Below, in pieces: positions 41,610-51,400 of a DNA stretch of 64,000 nucleotides (its first letter is position 1; each line of letters begins with the position of its first letter). A program made the position numbers and the translations under genes. The notes beneath the pieces were generated by a model. The model had not been told where the DNA came from, did no database searches, and saw only the letters and a program-made list of their open reading frames with translations. This DNA is from a virus: IMG/VR virus record IMGVR_UViG_3300033142_001588, positions 1-64,000 of that record. One strand, 5' to 3'.

Positions 41610-42845
41610 TTACTCAGTACCGCCTAAGTATGTATGACGATCAATCCAATCAAAATTAGCAGATGGATCGTTAACATGCATGACAGTAAAATCATTAAAC
41701 GTAGTAAACGAATAACTAACTGTAACATTACCACCACCAGCATCGCCACCACTGTAATTAACAGAGGCCAACTTGTTTTTAAGACCAAGATAAATTCTTG
41801 TTCCATCACAAGTAGCAATACGGATAGTTCTATCGGTCAAGTTACCGCTATCACCCTCACAGAACGATGCGCTTTGCGCGACTGGAGTAAGGATACCTTT
41901 TTCAGTAGCAGAAACCATGTCACCAGAAGTCGATGTAACTTCAATTTCACATGTAACTTCTACAGGGAAAGTAACGGTTCGGCTATATGGACCTTTTCTA
42001 CCAAGCTCATTAATGTCTTCTCGACCAAGATCAGTAGAAACAGTAATACTAGAAATATGAGCATCAAAATCAACACCGTTACTCTTTTCATTAGTACCAC
42101 TGTCAGAAATTCCCCAAACTTCGGGAGGAAGAACGGTGGAATCCGAGTCGCCGTATGCACCATTGCTATCAACACCAGAAGTCGACGCGGTATTATAAAC
42201 ACCATTGAAAATCATGTTTTCACGACGATTTACACCGCCCAATGGGGGATCACCAGCAGAACCAGTTAGTGGTGCGTCATTATTAGTCGTGAAAGCGCCG
42301 CTAAAAAGAACTTCGCCTGGAGAACCGATGCCAGTGCCAGCATTGGCTTTAGGATCATTTAACCATAACTTGTTATTACCAACAAGAGTAATATCTTCAT
42401 TAAAGTTATCATCTAGAGGGAAATTGTAAGAAAGACTACTTACAAACATACCAGAACATTCAACCTGAGATCTAGGATTATCTTCTGCCGCAGACTGTGC
42501 ATTATCTTTAAAGATACCTAGAGCAAAAATTGACTTTTCATTAGATCTTCCTGCTAAGTCAGGAGTATCAGCTGTTCTAGTAGCCAAGTGATACATCAAA
42601 GGATACCCATCGAGTACTTTATTCATAGTAACTTCGATGTCGGGAATTTCTTCGATATTTTCGTAAATAGCCAATTGACCAAGTTCGAAAACCTGTTCAA
42701 GGTTAAAATTGGTAGAAATACCAACTGATTGAACACCGTGAATCTCTGTAAAACCAGCTGTTTTAAGGCCACCCGACTGAGGGTCGGCTTTAAGACCAAC
42801 TTGCTGAACAGCATAATAAATTCTTTTATTTTCTTGCTCTGCCAT
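41610..42845 (-). CDS. Major tail tube protein
   Basis: 411-residue tube subunit. The N-terminus shows the tube-like pattern FTEIHGVQSVGISTNFNLEQ then VFELGQLAIYENIEEIPDIE and VTMNKVLDGYPLMYHLATR. The C-terminal half has KGPYSRTVTFPVEVTCEIEV, IYLGLKNKLASVNYSG and VSYSFTTFNDFTVMH strands. A glycine-rich insert lies between. It is in the right place (after tail completion proteins, before the tape measure cassette). It has its own leader with palindromes, a good ribosome binding site (GGAGAG) and a strong terminator, all consistent with high expression. No sheath gene is next to it. Confidence 0.8.
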   Translation of the reverse strand: MAEQENKRIYYAVQQVGLKADPQSGGLKTAGFTEIHGVQSVGISTNFNLEQVFELGQLAIYENIEEIPDIEVTMNKVLDGYPLMYHLATRTADTPDLAGRSNEKSIFALGIFKDNAQSAAEDNPRSQVECSGMFVSSLSYNFPLDDNFNEDITLVGNNKLWLNDPKANAGTGIGSPGEVLFSGAFTTNNDAPLTGSAGDPPLGGVNRRENMIFNGVYNTASTSGVDSNGAYGDSDSTVLPPEVWGISDSGTNEKSNGVDFDAHISSITVSTDLGREDINELGRKGPYSRTVTFPVEVTCEIEVTSTSGDMVSATEKGILTPVAQSASFCEGDSGNLTDRTIRIATCDGTRIYLGLKNKLASVNYSGGDAGGGNVTVSYSFTTFNDFTVMHVNDPSANFDWIDRHTYLGGTE

Positions 42846-42879
42846 CAGAAAACTCTCCTTTTAGGAATAGATGACTTCA

Positions 42880-42943
42880 ATTTTTTCGAAAAAATATAAT
42901 ATTTTAATTAAAATATGGGCGCTGTTTGTGCATAATTATACAC
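42880..42943 (-). promoter_or_regulatory. Palindrome-rich leader/promoter of the tail tube gene
   Basis: Three palindromes: 42880-42895 (ATTTTTTCGAAAAAAT), 42899-42916 (18 nt, perfect) and 42928-42943 (GTG-x-ATAATTAT-x-CAC, imperfect), the last holding a reverse-strand TATAAT preceded by GGTG. No good -35 is present. They could be a promoter plus mRNA-stabilising hairpins. Confidence 0.4.
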
Positions 42944-42959
42944 CGATTAAGGGAAAAAA

Positions 42960-43928
42960 CTAATCATTTAAAATAATCTCACAAGTCATTCTAACCACAC
43001 CTTCAAAAAGTCTAGAATTCAAAGATTCTACTTCAGCCACTTCTGTCCGACTAAATCTAACAGAAGACTGGTTCCAAACATAACCTGTATCTGGATTAAC
43101 TAAAGCTGGATACGTTTGGGAACTATCCACAATTTCTCCTCTATAGTCCAGAGGATAAGCATCAGCAGCAGCTATTGCGTCATTGTCAAATAAGTCGATA
43201 CTTGCGTCAAATTGGCCGCGAAAAATATCGACAAGTTTATTTCTATCATTTCTATTTTCAGCTAAAACATGAACTAGCACATCTTGCTCCACCCAAGCAG
43301 CACCATCTCCTAACTGATAAGGTCGAGACATAGATCTAGGAACCGCCTCAATAATTACGCAAGGCATTTGAAATCTATGTTGAGAACCAACAGACCAGCT
43401 ACCATCTTCTAGTTCTGTAAACTGAACATCGTCTGGTCTAAATGAACGATATTGTAATTCATTCCACCACGGAACATCATCGGCACGATAAACTTGAGCA
43501 TATCTATAACTATATTGAGCCTGTACAGTCGAACTAGAGGATATGGGAGTTGCAAAAATAACTCTTCCTAAAGGATAATTAATATGATCTGGTGCAGTTA
43601 CAACACTGTCCACTTGAACTACGGCTGGACTAGTTGGATTATAAGTTACCGTATCCGTACCAACATAATCTACCCCAGTTTCCCATACCCAATCTTTTCT
43701 AACCGACTCCCATACTGTTCCAGCAGTGTAAGATGGATCATCAACTTGTCTCAAAGTGCTAAAATCACCACCGTATGCTCCTGGCAATGGAATACTTACA
43801 TTTGTCCAGCCACCAGCACGTAACAAAGCCCAGTCGAACCATGTTTTTAAATTAACTTCTAGTTTATTCATAAGGTATGTATCACCAATGTGATTAACCT
43901 GCTTAAATGAATAATTTGTTGAAGGCAT
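42960..43928 (-). CDS. Tail completion/neck protein (tail terminator-like)
   Basis: 322 residues between the connector-region genes and the tail tube gene, the place of tail terminators. It shows beta-rich segments (TVTYNPTSPAVVQVDSVVTA; GRVIFATPISSSSTVQAQYS) and VEQDVLVHVLAENRNDRNKL followed by VDIF, which resembles the strand-helix part of tail terminator folds. It ends with SRLFEGVVRMTCEIIL. The role is inferred from order and fold-like pattern. Confidence 0.55.
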   Translation of the reverse strand: MPSTNYSFKQVNHIGDTYLMNKLEVNLKTWFDWALLRAGGWTNVSIPLPGAYGGDFSTLRQVDDPSYTAGTVWESVRKDWVWETGVDYVGTDTVTYNPTSPAVVQVDSVVTAPDHINYPLGRVIFATPISSSSTVQAQYSYRYAQVYRADDVPWWNELQYRSFRPDDVQFTELEDGSWSVGSQHRFQMPCVIIEAVPRSMSRPYQLGDGAAWVEQDVLVHVLAENRNDRNKLVDIFRGQFDASIDLFDNDAIAAADAYPLDYRGEIVDSSQTYPALVNPDTGYVWNQSSVRFSRTEVAEVESLNSRLFEGVVRMTCEIILND

Positions 43929-43938
43929 GACTGTAAAC

Positions 43939-44595
43939 CTACCGTATAGCTGATTTTAATTGATTTTGAATTATTAACGTAACTTCATCTTGAATATCAT
44001 CCAAAGCCCTAGTAACAAAATTATTATTATCAGTTCCAGCAAACTGAGGAGGGACTCTCCAAGTAGACCCTCTTGCACCTTGCATGATAGCAATACCAGT
44101 TCTAGAACGCTTTGTTTTAGAACTATCAAAAGTAATATTATAATCCCTAATTATGGCCCTATCTCCAAATCTAAGAAGCCACTCAAGCCAGTTTAACTGC
44201 TGTCCTTTTTCGGTTACTAAAGCAGCAAAGGGACTGCTTAAAACATCGGAATAGTCGCTTGGAACCATGTTTATAGTAAAACCAGCTTGTATTTTACCAT
44301 TTTTTAAAATAGCTTTATTTTTAGAAATTTTTATTCCTTTAGTCCATATCTGAACAATACTTTCAATTCTATTTCTTCCGTCTGGCAAACCAAATTCTCC
44401 AGCCAACTGGCCCCCACTTAAAGAAGAGACTTCAGGTTGATTTAATATTGAAATTTTTACTAAATCTTGAATTGGCTTTAAAGAACGTGTAATAACTTTA
44501 TCTAAAGCTTTATTTATATCTATAGCGAGAGCTTTTACAATCCTTTTTTCTATTTCTTTTTTACTCTCGACTAATTTTAATGACGCTTTAGCCAT
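43939..44595 (-). CDS. Tail completion protein (gp10-like)
   Basis: 218 residues. A long N-terminal helix (KEIEKRIVKALAIDINKALD) is followed by a beta core and a C-terminal ALDDIQDEVTLIIQNQLKSA helix, the pattern of HK97 gp10-like head-tail connector or tail completion proteins. It overlaps the upstream gene by 8 nt and is followed closely by the terminator-like protein. A moderate call based on layout. Confidence 0.55.
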   Translation of the reverse strand: MAKASLKLVESKKEIEKRIVKALAIDINKALDKVITRSLKPIQDLVKISILNQPEVSSLSGGQLAGEFGLPDGRNRIESIVQIWTKGIKISKNKAILKNGKIQAGFTINMVPSDYSDVLSSPFAALVTEKGQQLNWLEWLLRFGDRAIIRDYNITFDSSKTKRSRTGIAIMQGARGSTWRVPPQFAGTDNNNFVTRALDDIQDEVTLIIQNQLKSAIR

Positions 44596-45118
44596 TTTCT
44601 ATTCTCTTCCACATTGTTAAACAAAAATCACTAGCCCCCATTCCGCAAGGTTCTGGCTCACTATGTATTTCAAAACGAGGCCTAACTATCTTATCTAGAG
44701 AAGTGTCTATAATAATTTCTTTTGCTCTACGTAAAGTAGAAAATGTACTAAAAGCACTAACGGTTTGAACAAAGCCTTCTGGAGATTGAACATTTGAACT
44801 AATGCCTGGAATCCAACTTTTGTAATCATAAAGAGGACAAAGTTTAATGTCTTCGGTTTGCTCGTCTGCTATTTTTCCAGCACCACCGCACATAGGACAT
44901 TGACCCATGGCAAATGGGGCTGGACCTCCTGTTTGATATCTATTTGCGGATTTATTTCCAATTGGATCATAAACGCAATTAGCACAATCACTATATTTTG
45001 TAACGCCGAAATACAGCTTACAATCAACAGAACAACCTCGAATAACCTCGGTTATCATGTTTACATGCAACTGCTTAAAACTATCGGTAATCATGCCATT
45101 AAAAGGATTTGTAGACAT
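44588..45118 (-). CDS. Cys-rich neck-region protein
   Basis: 176 residues with several Cys pairs: CSVDCKLYFG, YSDCANCVYD and QCPMCGGAGK, suggesting two metal-binding knuckles. The C-terminal half (FSTLRRAKEIIIDTSLDKIV then RPRFEIHSEP) is beta-rich and ends with a Cys-containing strand. It lies among head-tail connector genes. Similar Cys-rich structural proteins occur in large phages, but no named family was recognised. Confidence 0.58.
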   Translation of the reverse strand: MSTNPFNGMITDSFKQLHVNMITEVIRGCSVDCKLYFGVTKYSDCANCVYDPIGNKSANRYQTGGPAPFAMGQCPMCGGAGKIADEQTEDIKLCPLYDYKSWIPGISSNVQSPEGFVQTVSAFSTFSTLRRAKEIIIDTSLDKIVRPRFEIHSEPEPCGMGASDFCLTMWKRIENG

Positions 45119-45127
45119 ATTTTACGC

Positions 45128-45352
45128 CTATGGAGCATCGCCAGTATAGTAACGGGGATCATCAAAACGTTCGTCAAGATTAGTACCATCTTGAGGAGTC
45201 GCGTCTAAATCAAAGCTTGCGATATCAAAAGTATCATCAAAACCAGGAGAATTCAACTGTTGAACAGTTGTTCGACCAGTCTTGATAGTTGTGATACCGT
45301 TTTGGACTTGACCAGTATCACCACCAGCATTATTTTTAACAGTATTAGCCAT
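45128..45352 (-). CDS. 74-residue paralogue of the giant appendage protein's N-terminus
   Basis: A complete small protein that aligns end to end with the first 70 or so residues of the 3021-residue protein upstream: MANTVKNNAGGDTG / MANTVKNNQGGDSG, then IKTGRTTVQQLNSPG / IKTGRINTQSLDSIG, then TNLDERFDDPRYYTGD / PNLDIRFDEIRYWTGD. This looks like a virion attachment or oligomerisation domain made both alone and fused to a fibre. It also carries the TFDIAS motif shared with 40511-41398. The leader has a TATAAT (in ACTTATAATAAC on the reverse strand, about 45393). Confidence 0.8.
   Translation of the reverse strand: MANTVKNNAGGDTGQVQNGITTIKTGRTTVQQLNSPGFDDTFDIASFDLDATPQDGTNLDERFDDPRYYTGDAP
45214..45234 (-). 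repeat. 21-nt repeat, copy 2 (matches 41047-41067)
   Basis: Identical to 41047-41067 in orientation and frame. It is part of SPG-FDDTFDIAS in the 74-residue protein; the giant protein has only a diverged form here. Confidence 0.85.
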
Positions 45353-45415
45353 GTGTTTAAGCCTTATTAAATAAAGTTAGTTATTATAAGTATCATCAAT
45401 TGCCAGGATGAACAC

Positions 45416-48400
45416 CTACAAGATGCCATTATAAGGATTATTCCCTGGCTCAAATTCAACCAATACGGCCACAGTGTTGTCTGTTCTACCAACAATAATT
45501 CTTTGCTCTCCTGAGCCAGAAACAATACCTAATCCAGCAGGAACGCTTCCTTTTACTTCCCAACCGTCGGGAAGCTGATAGGCGAGATAATCAGTATACG
45601 ATCTTGTGCCAACTGGATAAGATCCCATAGCCGTATCCCCTGGACCAATATCTCTAGCAGATTTGGTAGGCAGACTAAGCTTATTAATAATACCAGAATC
45701 AACTGCATTATCAAGATAAGGATTCAAAAACATTTCCGCGCCATCAAAATCAGAATCTTGAACACCAGCACCATACATAGTACCAGTAGGATTGGCTTTA
45801 ACCAAATCCATGGTTCCTTTAGCACCGTCGTTAAATTCTGTTTCCCAGTAACTACGAACACCATTCTCAGGAGAATTTCCTAATTGTTCATGCGGGGTTT
45901 TCTTTACGTCAACAGGCATCTGTGGAGGATTTAAGAAAACTGATGTTACCTGTTTTTCTCCCTTAACAATGGTTTTTCCAGTCAAAGTACAAGTATTTGC
46001 GGTAGAACCATCTAATGGACCTTCATTGATAAATCGGTCATGAGTATTAAGCTCAATTCTACTAGCGGTCACATTTGCTATTCTGTATTCACCATTATTG
46101 TCTTTTGAACCAACACCAGTAACCGTTAGATATTGACCAGCTTTAAATCCATCGGTAATAAAGCTACCGCTACTACATTCAACATAATCAACACCACCAT
46201 CACCGAAAAGAGAAACGAACTTAAAGGTTCTACTTCCACTAGCAGATGCCGTTGCATTACCAACGGAACTTTCAGCAGTTAGAGAATCTGTACCTTCTAA
46301 AGTCAAAGTTGTAGCAGCAACGCCTCCAGCAGCTACAGTATAAGTCCCGTCATTACTAGCACTACCAAGAACGGTGACAGTCATGCCAGCCGAATAACCG
46401 TCTGTTACAAAGCTTCCAGTACTTCTTGTTATAGTATCTGGGTTTGCATTATTGAAACTTAAAGTATCATCAGAAGTTGTTTCATCACTTCTTTCAGATC
46501 TTATGTTAAGGTCTTCTACAGAGTTTTCATCAACTTTTACATCTCTTGCTTGACTCCAAGTATCCCTAATAGCAGCTATTGATGTGCCAGGATAACCTTG
46601 ACGAGAACCAGGACCACTGTATTGAACATCGCCCCATAATTCATAATACGAATTTTTGTCCCACCACATTTCTCCCTTCATGACGCCACCAAGAGAAGAA
46701 CCTCCAGTTTCTTGGAACAAGTCATCGCCAAATGTATCACTACCTGCTACATGTCTTCTGGCTGCCCAGTAATTACCCGCCCAACACAAACCATTTGATT
46801 GACCAGGAACCTGATACACCGAGGACGAGCTTCCTTGTCCTCTGTTCCACCACATATGAGAATGAGCTGAACTCAAGCTGTTAGCATCCAACGGCGGTCT
46901 AAGTTTCAAAAAGGTGGTACTATCAGTCTTAATACTAATGCCAGTTCCCTGTATGTAAGACTGATAATGTCCAAAAGTCCAGGTTCCTCCTTGACCAAGA
47001 GACCATACCGAAATACCGTCAAGAGTACTTCTAACACTAGAAGCACCAGGATGACCAATGGGGTTTCTTTCTTGCTTTCTGTATTTTGAGTGCCTGTGCT
47101 CCCTTATATGGTTGCCCCAACCACAATAATCGCTTTCAATAATGTCGTCATAATGTTGAACGGTTTTTATGTTCCAAAAATCATTGCCACATGCTTCTCC
47201 CTCGTTTGCAGCACCTGTTCCACCAGCACTCCAAGCATCCATGGTATTAAAGAAAGTGGAATAAATCATAGTTCCCGCAGTCGACCGAACTTCAAAACCT
47301 TCTCTTATCATCCATCCAGTATTAGAAGGTTTGTTATTGAAATTGTTAGTAGTATCAGGCGTATTATCTATACCATTCTGCACAGTAGCCCCAACCGTAA
47401 AGTCTGATACATACATATGCGAAACAATATCATTGTCTGATGCAACAACTTGAGCGGCTATATTATGCCAATATCCGTCTTTTACGTTTTCAATACCTTC
47501 ACCGTTTAGATCATAAGTTTGGCACTTGTCCCAACTTAATTCACAGCGAGTCATCATAATTCCATCATGTGACAAGCCGCCTCCTTTAGCATTAATAACG
47601 ACGGTATTTACAAAAGACGATGACGTATCATTAATCCGATTTCTCATTATAGGCTCAAACTTTATATTATCAAACCAAATCCAGTCATTCGCAATAGTCC
47701 AGCGAGGAGTTCTAACATCACCATTACCTCTAATAATAAGTGGATTACTGGCAGTTCCACCAACTTGAGAAATAGTAATAGATTCACCATAGCTTGGTGA
47801 ATTATTTTGACCAAATCCATTTTCTCCTGGGTTATAACCAGTTGGATCAGTATAATAAGCAGCTCCATTTCCATCTAATGTAGCAGTAGAAGTAACATTT
47901 AATTCTTCGGTCATTTGATCAGTAAAGCTACCGATCATACCTAGTTTTGTTGTACTTACATTAGCAATAGTATATCTTCCATCATTAGAAGCCGTTCCAT
48001 TGACTACAAGAGACATACCCTCAATAAATCCGTCAGCCACAAAATCTCCTGGGGAAGCACCGCTCGCTTCTACTAAACCACCAGTTTCAAGAGTGCAAAT
48101 TTTAGAATTGGTTTCGTTTGTAAACGCTGAACCAACAGTTATTCCACTGGCAGTAACAGCAGTAATATCGTACCAACCAATATTATCAATTTTTGCACAC
48201 ATGGAACCATTTCTGTTTTCACCACCGTTTTCTGGACCTTGATCACTAATATCATCCCCAGCATCTAAGGTAATGATTTGGCAACTACCATTAATAGTAA
48301 GTCCATTGCCAACATTATTTTCAGTTGTTAAATCATCTCCTGCGATACTTGATTGATATCTATCTACAGTAAGCACACCACTTGAAACATTGCTTAAAAC

Positions 48401-51400
48401 ATATCTTCCATCATTACTCGCACTACCATCAACAATAATTTGCATCCCCTTGATAAACCCGTTGTCAAGGAAGTTAAAATTATCATTTGACGTAATTGTT
48501 TCATTCGTTGCAAAAGAAAATTCTTGAGAACCAGTAATACCGCTGGCTTGATTTGCCCCTGAGCTTGCTACAGAATCTATCGTTACAACCTTGTCATTAC
48601 CCATTCCATCAAGAGTTATTCCCATTCCAACTTCCCATCCGTCTGCCAGCACGTCTCCAGCAGAAATACGGATTGTATCGTTAGAACCGCCACCTTCAAC
48701 AAGAGTAATTCTTCTATTAGGAGTAGCAAAAAATCCGTTTTGACCACAAACACGAAGCTGCATACCAGATGCATACCCGTCATCAATAAACGAGCCGCCG
48801 TCACTTCTTGTTACTTCATTTGTTCCAGCAGTGAAGGTAAGAGTGTTAGTAGCGCTGGCCTGAACTTTAGTGGCCTGCTTAAAATTCAAAATTCTACTGG
48901 CAGAAGCTTGTACTTGTGTGGCAACTCTATCATCCTCATGCATGATAATAATGTCACCAGAAGCAACGTTCACACTGTCTGCAAGTACAGTATCAAGTTC
49001 AGCTCGATTATAAACATTCCAAACATTCTTGGCACCTAAAACAACACCACTGCCAATTGGCCCTTCATTAACTAAACTATCTCCAGAATCTAAAGTAAGA
49101 GTTCCAGCAGTAACAGCATTGATAGTATATTGACCATTATTATTTGCAGTACCAAGAACAGTTAATAAATTACCTGAAGCAAAACCGTCTGTAATAAAGC
49201 TTCCACTTGGACATGTAATAGTATCTGGAGTTTCGCCTAAAGAGTCAGTAAATGTAAATTCTCTTGAAGTGTCAATTCCTTCGGCAATTATAACACCAAT
49301 ACCTTCGCGAGGAAGTGCTTTTGTCTTTGCGGTCATCTCATAACTAGCAGTTCCAGAGGGAGTAAGCGTACCCTGTATCTGAGCACTAAAACTTGGACCT
49401 TCGCTAGTCAAAGTGCCAGAAGATACCGTCATGGAAGTACCAAATGGTGTCAAAGTTGCAGACGAGCTTAATGGACCTTCATCGGTCATTACAGGCGAAC
49501 CCGCACAATCAATAACACTAGAAGTAACACTAGATACTGCGTAAGTTTCGTTGTTATTTGAAGTACCAGTAACAGTTAGCGACATTCCTGGTTTAACGCC
49601 ATCCGCTACAAAATCACCAGTACTACCAGTAATAGTATTACCAGCAGCAGTAAATGTAAGCGTTCTTCCAGCAGAAGCAACGATAGCAGTAGGAGTTTCA
49701 TAAGTAACACTATCTATTTCATAATTACCGTCATTACTACTAGAGTTACTAACAGTTACAATCATGCCACTAACAAATGGTCTAAATGCTTCTTGATCAA
49801 TACTTGATAATCTGGATACATTGATAGTGTCAGTGTTATTTTGATCGGCTGGATTTTCAAGGTCTGCCGTACACATAAAGTAATCGGTTACATCATCAAC
49901 AAACGTAATAGCAACGCCATCAGCGGTGGCCTCACCAGAGATAGGACTTGACTGAACAGAAACATCAATTTTTACCTCATATTCTGTATCTGGAGCCAAG
50001 TTGCTTATCATTCCATTTAGTGTATTCCAGTATTTAGTACCGTCTGTGTCGCCTATTCCATAGGTTGGGTGAACCCTATGCATACCCAAGGTTGTTCTCC
50101 ATTCGCCAGACGGAGGATCTAATCTACGACGATATTGAAGATTACCTCTTGCAACAAGCTTGCTATCTCCTTCAATACCTTGTTCTATAAACAAAGAGTC
50201 TGTAGTGGGATAACAAATCATTTCGCTTACAGCCGCAAAAGTACTGCTATGTTTAGGCGAAGGACTATTGGTATTAATCTGATCAGAAATAATACCAAAA
50301 ATATTTCCACTTGGCGATACATATTCAGTTGCAGACGAGTCAACAGCTTTTATATGAGTTTGATGTTTCAAAGATCTCAAGAATGTCATCATCTCATCTT
50401 GAGCGTCTATATCATAATTTCCAGAAGCAGAACCACCGATAATTCTTAAAACACCGTTGTCATCAACTCTAGAAGCTGTCATATTGATAGTATCAGTATT
50501 ATCATGTATAACAGCACCAAAGCCATCTCTAAACTCTTTACGAGACATTAGAAGAGTGCCGCTTGGTTCGGTTAGAATTTCATCGTATCTTACCCAGGTA
50601 TCTTCCCAAGCTGGCATCGACAAAGGCGCACCAGAAGCCACATCCGTACTAGCGCCAGCATTCCAATTGGCTGCGCCACTAACACGATCAACAAAGTCAA
50701 GAGCAGGCTGAGTGATATAATTAATATCTATTCCACTAGCAAGAGTTAGGGTCGTGGCAACATTAATTGCAGGGCTTGTAGACTTATGAGTCAGATCCAA
50801 ATTAGTTAAAGAAGGATTGACGTAAACATCACTAGTTTCGCCTGACTCGTAAATAGCAATATTAAAGATGTCATTGTCACTACCACTGTTGTCGTCAAGG
50901 ACATTACCTTCACTATTTGAATTTACAAAAGTTCCTGCCGATAAAATACACCCGCTACCAACTGGACCTTCCGATGTCAAAGTTTCAGCAGCATCTAAAG
51001 TAAGAGTCGTTGCTGCTACAGCGGTAATTTTATAAGTACCGTTATTACTTGTTGTTCCGTTAACGATAACGTTCATTCCAGACTCAAATCCATCGGTTAT
51101 AAAGCTACCAGGACTAGCACCTCCAGCAGTAATAGTATCTGGGTCTACATCATTAAAGGTAAACTCTCTATTTGCATCACCTTCCACAGAATTTCTAGCC
51201 AAGGTTGCTGGGCGAGTTCCCGAACAAGTAAGAACATTATTCTTGAGGTCAACTTTATCAGTATTTAAAACCTTAATCAAAGAACTTGTGAGATCATTTA
51301 CCTCGCAGTCCAAAACCGTGTTATTATATACTCTAATAGAGTTATCTGCTTCTTCCGCTGGAGTAACGCTTAAAAACATACCAACACTTGAGCCTGTTCC

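Noticed and set aside
41634-42269. 211-residue frame opposite the tail tube gene
   Set aside because: Antisense shadow; Thr/Asn/Ser-rich with no start signals, while the reverse strand encodes a coherent beta-rich protein.
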